64,000 nt of DNA from Ornithodoros turicata (GCF_037126465.1 NC_088201.1:80752273-80816272); one strand, 5' to 3'. Positions 50,535 through 62,887 are shown, counted from the stretch's first letter. The notes: generated from the sequence alone by a model not told the origin. A program made the numbers and translations.

Positions 50535-52410
50535 TGTTAAATAGGCCTATTTCGCCTATTCCCATTTCGCCTAATGCTTTTCAGCGGATTATCTCGCCGT
50601 CCTTTAGCAGGTTCACCGACCTTAAACTGCAGGGGGTCCCATTTGGCCTAATGTATGCTGCAGACAGTCCCACTTCGCCTACTAATTCGTGTCACGTGAG
50701 CACAAAAGGCGGTCCCCTGACGTGCTGCCAAATGTCACTTGATCTCGCATCTTCATATAACTCTACAACCTTGTTGATTTTACTCAAGCATAGGCTTGCG
50801 TTGACTTTTTTTTATAGTTCTTACACAAAAGTCAATGGGATAAATTCGTTATTCTGTATCGGGAAGTCAACGTTAATTACGCATCTCCACATAACAACTT
50901 TATCCCTTTGCCAGTTATATTCAAGCTCGTGTTAATCATGGACGATGAACTTGTAACGGAAATACTTTTTCGATACTGATTTAGAAAAAGTATCGCGATC
51001 CGCACTCAGATACCGAAACAGTACCGATCACTGTAACGGCTGTACTGTACGGATTGCGGAACGAATTACTGTAACGAATTTTTACGTGCCTTTTTTCTCG
51101 TAAGTTAGGTGAAGTGGTTTGTGGCACAGTATAAATAAATAAATGTTTGTCAATCCTAAGAGAGGAATAGCAGTGAGGGATCCCAGACGAATCCAGGATG
51201 AAGACAGAATGTTTTTAATCACGCGCATTGCTGTAGCTCTGTAATAGCAAAATAATTCATAAATGTGCACAAGCATAGAAGCAATGTAGGACTCATGCGC
51301 CATCAATTTCTCCTTTTTTTTCTTTTTCTCACACACACTCATTCACGCACGCATATGTGCAATATCGGCAAAGGCGATGTAGGATTGTTTATAAGGGGGT
51401 GGGGGGGTGGGGGGTTGGTTATTGAAAAGTGAAAGGGTGGGAAGGTTAGTCAGGCATAGGCCGACTTGCTATTCCTTTAAAAAAATATAAGAAAAACACA
51501 AACACAAAAGGAGGCCTTAGAGTCTGATCGATATGCTGGAGGCATGAAGAAAGTGAAAGCGAATAAAGGTAATGTGTACCAGTGCTGCTTTTAAGAAATG
51601 CTGTGAGAGTAATATAGGGCTCAGCGCTAAGTAAACTAGTCCAACCACATACTTGAACCCTGACTTCGCGAATGCACGAAGCGCGCATATACAGCTACTG
51701 CAACGGATGGAAACTCCCTGGTCATAACTCAGTTTCCTCGTTTCTTGCAAATCCGTACCACACAAATGCCGACTAAAATTTTGTGTTCAGTACCTCCAAA
51801 CAACAAAGAAAAACGTGCTGTGGCCACGGCTATAAAGGGCCAAAACGACTGACGGCATCTAAGATTGTCATAATTTGCGTTATCGAAGCCATTGCCTCCA
51901 CCAAGGGTATACCGAAACTGATATTTTATATATAGATATATAGATATCAGCTGTCGGACGATGCTGTTGTTTCTAAAAGGTTGGAAAACTAAAATTGATC
52001 TGGAGAATACAACGCTTACTATAATTCACTGTTTCACACAGAGGGTAAATATGAAGATAAATTATGAAACTGTCAGGGTGTGCTCATGGTAAAATAGAAC
52101 GGGGTGAGCAAATGTCCGCTCTCAGTTCTGGACTGATGAGCAAACGTCCGGTGAGCAATTGTCCGCTTTCCATCGCGCACACCTTCATTTGCAAATGTAA
52201 ATGGTCCTTGTTTCGGGCGACGTAAGGTTGTTGTCGGACGAGCGAATTCATTTCTTACAGACGTCACCACCGGGGAGGGACGTGTCAGTAACGCCCACTT
52301 GCAGACAGTCCCGTTTCGCCTAATGAGATTGCACAGCAGTCCCATTTCGCCTAACGCCTGTCACCCCGAAAATGGGAAATGCGAAATGAGAATAGGCGAT
52401 GTGGGATGTA
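50535..52410. mobile_element. Element with TTCGCCTAAT repeats inside the P-like gene
   Basis: The left end carries CCTATTTCGCC and CCCATTTCGCCTAATGC. The right end carries the same words inverted (GAAATGAGAATAGGCGATG, 52379-52397) and also direct copies (CCCGTTTCGCCTAATGAG, 52311). Inside are GAGCAAATGTCCG words (52107-52165) and a minus-strand LINE tail at 51390-51490. No transposase is seen. Termini are approximate. Confidence 0.55.
51390..51490 (-). repeat. Poly-C LINE 3' tail, minus strand
   Basis: The minus strand reads GAATAGCAAGTCGGCC...CTGACTAACCTTCCC and ends in interrupted C-runs (plus 51397-51413), matching the tails at 48694 and 59936. Confidence 0.7.
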
Positions 52411-52763
52411 ACCGTCCACGTACCCTTGGAATTTCTTCCCATCACACTCGAGCTGCTGACGAATGGACATCTCATACACTATCATGGATTTGGATTTGGA
52501 TTGCTTTTTATTACCACACAATTTTCATGCATGACATTGTGATAGGACCGCGAGGTGAAACCTGTCCCATGCTGCACGTGGTGGCAATTCCATGTTCTGT
52601 ATTAGCTTGTACTTTCATTTTGAGTGCTGCTATTGCTTCCTTTGAAAAGCCTGGTTTCCCATCTACAATCTGGTACCACTTTGCAAGTATCTTAGGATGT
52701 GGCAGACAAGTGTCAAAGACACTCCGGACATAGTTGCATGCTCGTGGGGAGTAAAAGCGCACA

Positions 52764-52818
52764 CCAACTACCCCAACTTAGCACTTTGGTACTTCAGCAG
52801 TCATGGACCGCGAATGCT
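52764..52818. repeat. 55-bp segment duplicated at 54681-54735
   Basis: CACACCAACTACCCCAACTT... through GGACCGCGAA is identical in both places, with different flanks. Here it splits the P-like reading frame between RAFA and RFYSP, so it is an insertion relative to the family. Confidence 0.7.
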
Positions 52819-53118
52819 CTGAGCTGAGGAGAATACTGTTTTGGCAAAGGTTTTCCTGTAGATTTTGCAATCTGTCTCTTCAAGAGTTGCTGATTGGCTG
52901 CTCCCAAGTTTTCCAGAATGGCAGCACTTTCTTCAAGCAAGATGTTTTGTCTCTTCAAGTCTCTGATTACATCTTTCAGTAGAGCGTTACGCTTCTTAAG
53001 TCTACGTTGAGCCTGCTGGAGTCTTTATCTGTTTTCTGCTCTTTGTTTGCTGTTGTGTGTACCACTTCACTCTGGCTCTAAGAAATGCCTTCTGTGGGGT
53101 GTCGACATAGGGGATAGC

Positions 53119-54680
53119 CTAGGATAACAACATAGAGAACTTTGTTCGTTGGAATTTGGATTCATATTTCTTTAATGTACCCTGCAGTAACTACAGAGTA
53201 GTAGCACCTACAATACTGTAGAAACAAGTTTCAGTACATCAAGCTTTTCCCTTTGCTCTTCCAACAGCTATTGGTCAAATCCAGTCGCACTATTATTCCC
53301 TGGAGCGTAAACAGGGAAGGCAAGAGAAGGAGTTCATGTAACTAGGTATGGCCAATAGTCGTCCAAGTGACACAACGCAGATGTTCACAACAAGGCCTGA
53401 TAAGACTGGCCTCGTCATACATAGGAAGTAAAATTTTAAATAGTCGGTTATCACGCAGCGAAGGCGAGACAAGCTAAGTGGTTATCAGTACTCTGGAACC
53501 TGCTTCTCTGGGAGTTACTGGAACCCATTACGTAGATGCACAGCTACCACTTGTTCCACATATAGAGGGTGTTTCATTTAAGGTAGACCCCACCTTTAAG
53601 AAATAATGGTGCACCTCATCAGTATGGGACCACTTGCGCGATGTTGCACGTAACCCGAACTGATTCTATGTATTTTTGTTTTGCAATTCATTAATTAACG
53701 AAACTCATTTTGTAACTTTCATTATAATAATTATAGTGGAAGTGTCAATGCTGATGTATTTGATGGTGACACGAGACAGTGAATACCTATGGATGCACCT
53801 CGCTGCCATTTACAAGTCGTGTTTCTCCTGGGTCCCAAGAAATGCACATGGACTTCTGAAAGCACCACGTAAACTTGCTCCGCCACGTGATAAGTGAAAT
53901 TACTTGCTCAATACAATTGTCGAGATGAATGTTAGGTTCACTGTCTGTGTCTTATGCTCCTCCGGATATATCGGCAGGGAAAAGGCACAGTAAAGTGCCT
54001 GCCCAGAGCAAAATACAGTGATGCACTCGTTGTTGCAGGATACTGTGCTATTTCTGAGCGTAGAAAGAGTGTCGCAGGCTTCCTGATGCTACTGTTAAAC
54101 CCTTCATTTTCGCACCCCAATTGTTCGCAAGTGGGCCACAACAGGTAATTTTGCGACCGCAAGATTTCACAAGTGTGTTACCTTCATGCAGTACATTTTG
54201 GGCCAGAAGTATTTGAAGGATATATTATTTGAAGTTCAGTGCAAACATCAAGTTTTATACTTGCATGCTTAAATTTATGAATCTCGAGATAAACGATTAC
54301 ACCCACTACTGAGGTCAAGGATAAAAAGCTGGGCTTATTATTGTTGCGAATCGAATTTGCAACAATAACAACAAGCTTGAGAAAACTGTCTTTAGTTCCG
54401 TGTTCATTGCTTGGTTTGGTGAAACAAAGCCGAAATTTTAATCTGTATATGACGGCTAGACCAGGCTATAGAAATGGAGAATACAGAGTTTTACCCCAAA
54501 ATCTCAGGCCCGAAGCAAGTTAATACCATGACAGCTTATGTGGTCTGATGCCGCAAGTCTTACCAATCGGGACTGGGCACTTGTCCTAGGTGTTCAGCAG
54601 TTTCTTGAATAGCTTGTTCGAACGAACGCCCCCCCCCCCCTTGCCCCCCCCCCCTCTTGACAGCCTAAACTAGTAATGTC
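53119..54680. other. About 1.5 kb without a recognisable gene
   Basis: 53568-53900 begins GAGGGTGTTTCATTTAAGG, which looks like the end of a dispersed repeat. Two C-runs sit at 54628-54653. Short open frames are not supported. Confidence 0.3.
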
Positions 54681-54735
54681 ACACCAACTACCCCAACTTA
54701 GCACTTTGGTACTTCAGCAGTCATGGACCGCGAAA

Positions 54736-56185
54736 AGTCTTATTTGCTTGGCCTTGCGCGATGATTTCATAGCTTATTTATATAGGAGGTGGAAATTCCC
54801 TGGGTGGTTGAATCTAAGAACGGCATTTTGAAGTTCATGTCTACAGGAGGCCACCTGGTTTGCATATGTGAGGTTGAGTTGTTGTCTGCGTATTAGGAAC
54901 AGTTGAAGGTTTCTTCCTCGTTCCTTGCGAAAGCGAAATGTCAGTGGATGCCCTCTGAACATTTTGTGTTCAATACCTAAAAAGCGAGCCGTGATCATAC
55001 CTATAAAAGACAAAGTAACTGAAAGCATACCAGATTCAGACAACGTTGATTATGGAAGTCCTTATCTCCACCAGAGGAAATCCGATGCTTCTTTTGGACG
55101 GTTACGAATATGTCAAAAGGAAGTTAATATCACGGGGTTCCATGGCAGTGAAAGTTCCAAAGGAGCAGAAACTGCAAGAGAGCCCTCAGGAGGAAATGAA
55201 AATTTCAGGGTGGGCTCTATTGGTTACTTGATAATGAGGTGAGCAATTGTCCGGTGAGAAGCTATCTTTGCTTATCTTTCTCTGTACCCGCCCAGCCTCT
55301 CTCAAGCTTCTGATACGTTCATCATCCTCACCGTTGCTACAAGGGGGGCCAGAGTACAACTGACGAGTTGTCGTCTCGGATACTTCTGCCGAAAGTACGC
55401 CTGTGCCACCCTTGTAAACTGCACCTCTACTCGTGCTGGACATCTCAGCAAGCAGGATATCGAATTGAGCTGTATTATGACTCATTTTCCTGACAGGCTG
55501 TAAAGTTGTGCGGGTCATAAATAGGGTTCCCGTTATTTAGATGCATTATAAAAACTCCGCTTTTGGGTGTTCCAATAACCGAGACCTCAGCAAGAAAAAC
55601 CCCGCCCTGATGACTATTTTTCAGGATTCGTCTCCTTTTTTGTGGAGACTGCCTTGTGTCGCGGGTTAACAGCACCAGTGACAATGAGGTGTGGCTGTCT
55701 GCACCCAGGTGTACTCGTACTGTGTGAAAGTCTTTCACTTAACAGTGCCCACGGCATCCATATAATGGGGGTTAACTCCATCCTTTCCTAAAGGCAATTG
55801 GAGATTGGAATCACTGAATAGGGAATTTAGTGGCTCCACTCTACCCAACCTGAGATCATTTTGAGGTAATTTCAGCCACTTCCGACTACTGGAACAGTAT
55901 GGAAGTTCTTCCGCGCATCAGCCAGCGTTTTTGCAGTACGAGATTATTCTTCTTGGGAGTACACCATCCCATAGTTGTCGTCCACTGGCGCTGGCACTCA
56001 TTGGCTTTTTCGTGAATTACTTGTCGTTTTTTCCACCTCCGCATTTGGGATAATAATAGGGCGTTTTAGAACATCGGAAGGTGTTCATGATGACAGTTCC
56101 GAAAACATGATAAGCCAATCGCGCTTTTTCTTTGGGGCAAGTGACATCACATTGCTAAGCACGGATTTGACAACTTGGTTAACAG
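54736..56185. other. Unassigned region upstream of Polinton copy B
   Basis: Minus-strand frames at 54774-55043, 55186-55518 and 55475-55738 look protein-like; the last two overlap and may be one frameshifted gene, family unknown. GGTGAGCAATTGTCCGGTGAG at 55229 repeats a word from 52147. The region just before 56186 may encode more of the capsid-like protein. Confidence 0.25.
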
Positions 56186-56790
56186 ATGCGGCGGAATTTT
56201 TTGCGCATTGTGCTCTGCCTCCGACGTGTTCAGTTATCGGCGAACATACTTGTCGGTACAGAACGCATACTTCAAAGGACACGTGCAGTATACCTTCTCC
56301 GAGGACTACAAATTAAGTACAGAACCTTCGCCCCTAACCAGTCTCAGGCGGTATTTGACGACTTATACAGCCAGCGAGTTCCCTCCAAGTTAACAGTATT
56401 GATGGTCGGCAGTGATGCCTACCAATGTAGCAGACAACGTAACCAATTCAAGCTAGAAAACTTCAAAATGAAGAGAGCTATACTGGATATTGGTGGACAA
56501 CGGTACACAGACGAGTTCCAACGAGACATTATTACAATGCCTACATACACCTGCTTCACAAACCAAAACGCAAAGGTATAACACTAGGTCCAGCTGCGTA
56601 TGCAAAAGAGACATTTACGCCTTATTATCATCTGACTCCAGATGCAGAAGTTGCCCTCCGTCCTGTGGTTCAAGCCAACGTTCCTCTAACACGAACGTTT
56701 GCTGCCGATGTCACAGAAGCAGTCACGGTGTTTGTATGCAAAACACCTCGCGCGCTAAAATCAACAAAGACACACGGGTGAAATTTGTGT
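56186..56790 (+). pseudogene. Maverick/Polinton capsid-like gene (copy B)
   Basis: An open frame of 131 residues (to 56581) contains LPSKLT-like VPSKLTVLMVGSDAYQ and FKLENFKMKRAILDIGG, the block that in the F54H12.2-like Maverick family reads as a P-x-(R/K)-x-V-x-G-x2-D-x-A-(F/Y) motif followed by NPF-x-F. After a frame change, the C-terminal HLTPDAEV...QANVPLTRTFAADV segment follows to about 56790. I read it as a structural (capsid) protein gene. The protease lies directly downstream, as in Polintons. Confidence 0.6.
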
Positions 56791-56799
56791 AAAAATTGA

Positions 56800-57190
56800 G
56801 GAGTGTCAGTTCTATGCAGCATTCAGTAGACAGTACTGCACCAGAGAACCGTTTTGGGGAACCTTTGCATGCACTGAAATCGCCAGACAGGAAGCCAAGC
56901 CAGGAATTTACGTGATTAAAGCAGCTCCAAGGAGCAGTAGCGGTGAACACTGGATCATGACTTATGTTTCCAGTGGCGGTGTGGTTACGTATTTTGATAG
57001 CTACGGCATTTAGCCCGTCTACATGGAATTCTACCAACTCGTTCACCCTACCAAGTAATTTTACTACAACAAGAAAATACTTCAGGGCTACGGATCACAT
57101 ACTTGTGGCCTCTACTGACTCTATGGAGGCAGCAAGCTGACTTGTGGATTCTCCCCCCAAGAGTGCACTCGGTGATCTTCGTCAGTAAAC
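56800..57190 (+). pseudogene. Maverick adenain-type cysteine protease (copy B)
   Basis: Triad motifs are in order: GEHWIMTYVSS (His), YFDSYG (Asp) and LQGYGSHTCGLY (Gln and Cys). The N-terminal part reads FYAAFSRQYCTREPFWG and KPGIYVI. In-frame stops fall after DSYGI, after HPTK and after CGLY. Better preserved than copy A, which lost the His, but still not functional. Confidence 0.65.
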
Positions 57191-57387
57191 TGCAAAGTGA
57201 ACGAGAAGCTATTCTTGTATGCAAACAATCCACAACAAAGACAGACAACACGACATGTTGCAGTGTACTTTGACACAATAAAATGACATTCATTTCCAAC
57301 CCTTTTGTCGTTTACAACCACAATCTTATGTACAGAAAACCATAGCTGTCATTCATTTTCAAGCCACGTGTCGCTACAGGAACAATC

Positions 57388-60325
57388 TTATATACAGAGA
57401 AAGGAAAAAAAATGCAAAAACAACAGCCTGGTAGGCAACTTGTTCATCAAAGCTTTCTTTTTACTCCTTTCCACTGGATACATAACCAAAGAGTAACGTG
57501 TGGATACCATCGTCACAAATGAAACGATTGTGCCCAGATGATTTCTAGCTATTTTTGTTAGACATGCACATTTGTTGACATTTTCCTTGCGTACAATGAG
57601 GTTCTGACGAACACTGTACACTTTTTCAAGCTGAAGAGCGTCTACGTACATCGAATAATGCAGTTTCTAGGCTTCACATTGTTTCACTCCCTTAGCGCGA
57701 TTGTATCGTTTTTGACTGTAAAGGTCTAGCCCATAGAGCTTTGGTTTCAGCAGAATCCAAGAACATTGTCGTGGAGCACCTCGTTTTTAAATTTTCCTAG
57801 CACCATCTTGTTTTTCATAGAATAAAGTAGGTCATCACAAGAATGCCCGGATGTATCAAGGTGAGTGTCGGCGAGCTCCGCTAGGGCCTTCTCATCGCTC
57901 AGCATCCAGATATAGGGATTCCTATCCATATACAACAGCCTTGCGTCCGGGACCACCTGCAGCAAGTTGTTACAATAAAAATCATACGTGATGACTTTAG
58001 AGAGCTCGAGGATTGTGAGCCCCAGGTACAGAGGTTGTCGCATACGAATTATCGCCTGAGAGAACTGAAACAAAGCGACATCAGAGCTGCCCTTAATTGT
58101 TTCAGATTTGGTTTAAGCGAGAATCTTAACAATTCCTTCCCGGAAGCTGCCAGGCGACAGTCGACGAGCTTTCGAACGTTCATACATATTTCATTCGATA
58201 TACCGAGTTAATTATCACCTTATATAGACTGCGTTCGAGTTATTGATTGCCTGCTTGCGTAGTTCGGGATGAAACTCAACATAGGATCGCGGGAATAGTT
58301 CTTGTTTGTATCTAAGTACCCGCTGAATTTTCTTGAACCGGAGACACCAATGCAGGTACGGATTTAGACTGTGATAGTGAAGAAAATATTTCTTCTTGTC
58401 AAGCAATGTGAGCAGTAATTGTGGCTCAATATCACGCTGTGGGAGGTTAAATTTTTTAAATCAGCTCTTTCTGATAATCTGAGAGCAGTTCATACGGAAC
58501 GCTCATTTTTTCGCGTGCGACCGGTAAATTTCTATGTCGTTCGTGGAGCTCACGTCCGTAGGGTAGGTCGCCCTCCGAGAAATAACCAACGCCTGCATTA
58601 TCTGCAACAAGTGTTAATCTAAATCTTCAAGCCCTTCGGGTGTCAGCCACTCAAGGCCTCCGAACTGGAGAGGTTCACGCATAACGGCGCCCTGGAGTCC
58701 ATTTCTGTCCAATTATTAAGTATGGTTTTTCGCGACCGCGCCGCTCCGTCCCCGGGCCATTTGCAGTGACCATTCGCGTTGAACATCCGGTCATACTACC
58801 ACGCAGACCCCCTTCAATTAACAGATAGGCATTGGGATTGTGGATTAATTTCAGATTAATCTGACTGATTTTTAGAGCGGAAAACATGCTTAGCCCTGGG
58901 AGTGACACAAAATGAAAGGGTTCAGTTTTGTGCTTCTCCAACCCCCATATTGAAAAGTTTTGAAACACCTCTGCCAGAAGTAAAGTGTCTGTCAAAAGGT
59001 ACAAATCCGAGTACTCGCCCAGGCTCTTCAGGTGAAGATTTTCAAACACGTTTTTCGCATGGCGATAATCTTCCTCGCTCATTTCTGCTCCGTTCAGTTC
59101 CGTTGCTTAAAACACTGATCACGGGATGGCAGACAGGGCTCATCGTAACGCTCGGAACAAGTAACGTAGTTATAACAGAAAACTCCTTTCCCTACAGGCA
59201 ACTAAAAGTAGTCCTCCTCTGTGAAAAACTGACACAGACGCCGGAAGTTGGGTTCACCTTTGTGGCGTTTATCTCCACTATGGCGAAATTCTCTATTTAC
59301 GTGATCATGGTCTCGCACTTTCTGCTTCTTAGTAAATAGTTCTTTACAGATGTTACAGTGACTGGCTTCAGAATGTTCGCGCTCATCTCCTGGTGTCATT
59401 TTGAAGGGCCCAATCTCACGCAACATCGCATACAGCACGTTATGCAAATTATGGAATAGCTGCATGACAACTGGAGCGCAATTTGCACCAGGGTAAAGAT
59501 GTTTTTGCAAGACATAGGAATCGGACGAGCATATGACTAGAGAAAGAAGGATGAAGGTCTGTGTTCCTCATAGACATTCCCGCCTCTCGGACAGGGTGAT
59601 AGTATACCCTCAAAGTCGTACAGACAATAGAAAGTAAATTCTTACATCAGATGCTCTCCGGTAAACGACAATGTCTCACCCTTCTTGGAAAAAATATTCT
59701 TGCACACTTTTTGTTGTTCAGACACCGACAGATGATCGATGACGACATTCGCGGTAGCGAAACCCATCGTACAACGTTTGCAACGCCCCATTCAGTGGCG
59801 CCTCGGAAGGGAACTCGTACGGTTCCTTACTGACACAGGGCTGGCGCTGAGCCTGTGACTGCGCCTCTTTTCTTTCGCCCTTTTCGTTTTTTTCTTTCTT
59901 TTTCTTCTTTTTATTTTTTCCTTTTTTTGTAAGAGGGAATAGCAAGTCGGCTTCTGGAGCCAGGCTAACCTTTCCACTGTTTCTTTGTTTGTTTGTTTTT
60001 TGCAATAAACCTATATTCCCCCGTATATTCCTCCTAAATAACCACGTGATGTAAAGAAAGCACTGAAATTAGTAATGAGTACAAAATGAAAGTCAATTAA
60101 CGGTAAGTCAGCGCGCTTCTGGCTCTGGTCTTTGACAACCTTAATGGGGTAAACATATTTTTCGTTTTTGTCGAAGCCGTATACGTTAATGCTCACATCG
60201 TTCTGTTTCTCAAACAGTCGTACATCTTTTGGAAACACCACGAGAAACGATAATGAATGAACGAGAAATACATATTGAGATAGGTACGGTCTGTAAGATG
60301 AAGCTATGCCTCTGTAAAGGATCAC
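57388..60325 (-). pseudogene. Maverick protein-primed DNA polymerase B (copy B)
   Basis: Fragments in minus-strand order: FEKQNDVSINVYGFDK (about 60200), a Zn-binding CNICKELF...RDHDHV (about 59380), SLGEYSDLYLLTDTLLLAEVF (about 59010), LDKKKYFLHYHSL (about 58400), FSQAIIRMRQPLYLGLTIL (about 58060), motif C as MDRNPY (about 57920) and the C-terminus to 57388. The second catalytic Asp of the D-T-D box is lost (DRN), whereas copy A keeps DTD. A LINE tail interrupts it near 59785-60040. Confidence 0.85.
59785..60040 (+). mobile_element. LINE 3' tail inserted in Polinton copy B
   Basis: Contains the TAGCAAGTCGGC...CAGGCTAACCTTTCC signature of the poly-C LINE family and ends AATAAACCTATATTCCCCC. 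The equivalent place in copy A (about 27928-27945) runs through without it. Edges are approximate because the flanks have diverged. Confidence 0.75.
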
Positions 60326-60699
60326 TCCGGTTTACACTTCGCAAAATAAACTTCGAGAACAAACTCCTCAAAATAAATCACGGAAAAATCCACGCTGTAA
60401 AGATAAAGCCGTAAACTGTGTGCAGAGTGTGTTCGCAGTACCATTTAAAAAGTTGGCACCTATAGGGCTAGATTGCAGTCCCCTATTGCGTGCAGATATT
60501 CTGATGCCTGTAGAGCTGTAAGCTGTTCTTCCGGGTGAAAGCTTGAAGACTGGCTCACTGCCAAAGACATACGGTTGGAGAAGAAATTACTCGACATAAA
60601 GCACAGTGAGACATGCTCCACCCAGGGCGCAAGGAGGAACTATTACTTTGAGCCACCTTCTGTTAATGAAGCAAAAACACCTATTTCCACTGAAGGAAA
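60326..60699. other. Flank of Polinton copy B, no gene seen
   Basis: AAAATAAA(C/T) words at 60345-60400 resemble those at 35265-35350. No coding is supported. Confidence 0.3.
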
Positions 60700-61110
60700 G
60701 ACTGTGGGCTTCTTTTTTTCTGTTGTGGGAGAGAGAGAGAGAGAGATACATGATGACGATGATATGGGGATGACTTCCGCTCATTGAGCAGAATGCTACC
60801 CCATTGCTATTGGGGGAAAATGAGAGGATGGTGATGAGGATGATGCTGACGACGCTGACGGGGGTCTTAGGGGGAGTTGATCAGGCGGGTAGTAGGGTCG
60901 CAAGACGGACATCTGCTTTCGTTTGTCCCATGGGCCCAAAATGAGTCTGAGGTCAAGGTTTCGGCTGTCAATCCGCGCAAAGTCGTTTGCCAACAAGTGA
61001 CGCTCCCTCCTGTAAGTGGCACATGCAATGATCACATAGTCCGCGGTCGCTGGCACACCACACTCCGGGCACAGTGGGCTACTGTGGGAGAAGGGCACAC
61101 GAAACAACAA
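60700..61110 (-). pseudogene. LINE C-terminal zinc-knuckle fragment, minus strand
   Basis: The minus strand encodes SPLCPECGVPATADYVIIAC followed by R-x2-L, the C-x2-C-x(n)-H/C-type terminal knuckle of I/R1-like LINEs (the His appears as Tyr). An acidic/Ser-rich tail and a (CT)n/(GA)n tract at 60729-60745 follow. 5'-truncated. Confidence 0.55.
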
Positions 61111-61932
61111 CTACATGAATGATTATGGGATGAGGTGATTCACCGCAACAATTGCGAGGACACACGAGATCATAATAAATGGTTTCCAAACGCTGTTACG
61201 TCGCATTCTGGCATGATCTATGCCAATATGGTCAGCTGATGCAATAAGATCTACAAAAAACACATGCCAGCAGATTTAAAGATGCTATAGGAGAGGGTCT
61301 GTCCTTGAAATGATGAGATTTGTTCACTTTCCAGAGGACTTCAAGTATGTGAAAACAATCATAAATGTTGACAAAGCTGTTATGAAGCAGCGACTGCAAC
61401 TAGTCTGTAGAACTGGGCAGAACAGTAGAATGCAAAATTTGTTCAAAGTGTGCTATAGCGTTATACAGATGGGACATGAATGAGCTGATGAAACGTTTTT
61501 CTTGCGTAAGAACAAATACACCTGTCGGTTCTCAAAATGGAAAAGCAGAGTCGATTTTCGCAGGAGACAGCCACAAATTCATCTTTTTTTTTTTTTTTCA
61601 CCTTCCTAGACGACCTCAACTGACGAACAAGCTGCAGCACATTATGGTGACAATTTTTTCTTGTTTTTTTTTTAAGGAAGCATCCGTTCAGAACATGTTC
61701 GGACTTGACGAAAACTGTGGAGCGCATAGGGAAGTAATCGTGCGGTCTTTCGACGGAAGTTTTGGAAGTAAGTTTTCCGGCGCGGATATATTTTGACAGA
61801 CGCGCGCGTTTATCTTAGTTCAGCACTCTGTTACTTGTCGTAGTGTTCTTGCTGCATTGGCTAAGTGTGAGGGGGGAGGGGGAGTATCTGCCGAAGGGCA
61901 GCGGCAAGCTCCCAGTTTGAGAGACTTCGTAG
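61111..61932. other. No recognised gene
   Basis: An open frame on plus (61476-61796) contains poly-Phe from T-runs and is not convincing. Confidence 0.3.
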
Positions 61933-62203
61933 TAGGGCTCGGGATATAACAATTTTTGGCGACTTTCGTTTAAAACATTTCCGTGTAAACGTTTTATAGG
62001 ACGTTTAGATTCACGTATAGTCCGGAAAACGTTTCCTTATGAAGCATTTAAACGTTTTGTTTAATGCGAAATTTTTGAAACGTTTTGTGAATGCGAAACG
62101 TTTAAACGTGTCGTTGAAAAGTTTAAGCGTTTTGTTAAAATAAATCGGTTGAACGTTATGTCAAGGTCGTTTAAACGTGTTGTTAATACGAAACGCAACG
62201 CAG
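61933..62203. mobile_element. Left part of a second AAACGTTT hAT-type element
   Basis: Begins TAGGGCTCGGGATAT and follows 44106-44395 closely (CGTATAGTCCGGAAAACG, GTTTAAACG(T) repeats, AATACGAAACGCAACGC) until about 62203, where it breaks into a TACACACTAAAAC end like those of the palindromic MITEs. The right end was not found. Confidence 0.8.
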
Positions 62204-62406
62204 TACACACTAAAACATATCACACCTTTTTGAGTGTAAAGTTTGTCACGAGGTCCGGCGGGGGTGCTCCGTTTGGTTAGCCAGGTGATTCTCACAGGGG
62301 AATATCGGGACTAATTCCGCGACATGTACTTTGGACCTGTGCGATTCACCCGAAGCACACCCTACCTCGTAAGCAAGAACACAGAAGAAAGAAGTTGGGC
62401 TGCCAA

Positions 62407-62887
62407 TGCGTACCTTGCGGCACGTGTGAACACGAGACTGTGAAATGAGGGGAGTCACACAGACAATGTAGCTTAAACAAAACAAATATTTACTTCAGAA
62501 ACAGCGAGGCTTTTAAACGAATGAACTAACCAATGCATATAGAATACCACGCATGTTACAAAATGATACGTTCTGCGTTTTGAGCAACCGGTTACAAAGA
62601 GGTAAGACAGGCAACAAAGCAACAGAGTCTTAGCTGGTGGCGGCTGAGGGTCCTGGAGCTCGGAAGGGTCGGGTCCTTGTTGGGTCGATGTTCTGTTGGT
62701 GGACAACAGACGTACACGCAAACACTCCTACACGCAGACACAAGTCCTCGTTGACTGTTGAGTTGCAGTGCGACGACTTCTTCGCCCCGACACCCGTCGT
62801 TGTCGTTCGTGGATACGTGAGGCCACCGTTAACCGACACTGACCGCCCCTGCTTTCCGAAGTCACCAAAGTCCCGGTTTGCGCCACA
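62407..62887 (-). repeat. Possible LTR (5' type) with adjacent primer-site-like sequence
   Basis: The minus strand runs from TGTGGCGC (62887) to ...GTACGCA (about 62409), followed by TTGGCAGCCCAAC, which resembles a tRNA-Lys-type primer site. A TG...CA segment of about 480 bp fits an LTR, but no partner LTR or gag is visible in the window. Confidence 0.3.

Larger units (their letters stand above)
49542..53118 (-). pseudogene. P-element/THAP9-like transposase gene, centre lost
   Basis: The upstream part (53118-52511, minus) follows an acceptor TTATCCTAG. It encodes a leucine-rich coiled coil (RRRLKKRNALLKDVIRDLK), then after a disruption RFYSPRACNYVRSVF and LPHPKILAKWYQIVDGKPGF, all typical of P-type transposases. 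The downstream part (50480-49542) encodes KICQDHLELFFGAIRSYG, the P-element C-terminal signature, YIAGFVIRHLQ and the terminal KLTQFKGQ. The catalytic middle is gone and replaced by the palindromic element at 50535-52410. The N-terminal THAP zinc finger was not found. Confidence 0.8.

Noticed and set aside
61476..61796. 106-codon open frame near the end of the window
   Set aside because: Phe and Lys runs come from T/A homopolymers on either strand, and no domain is recognisable.
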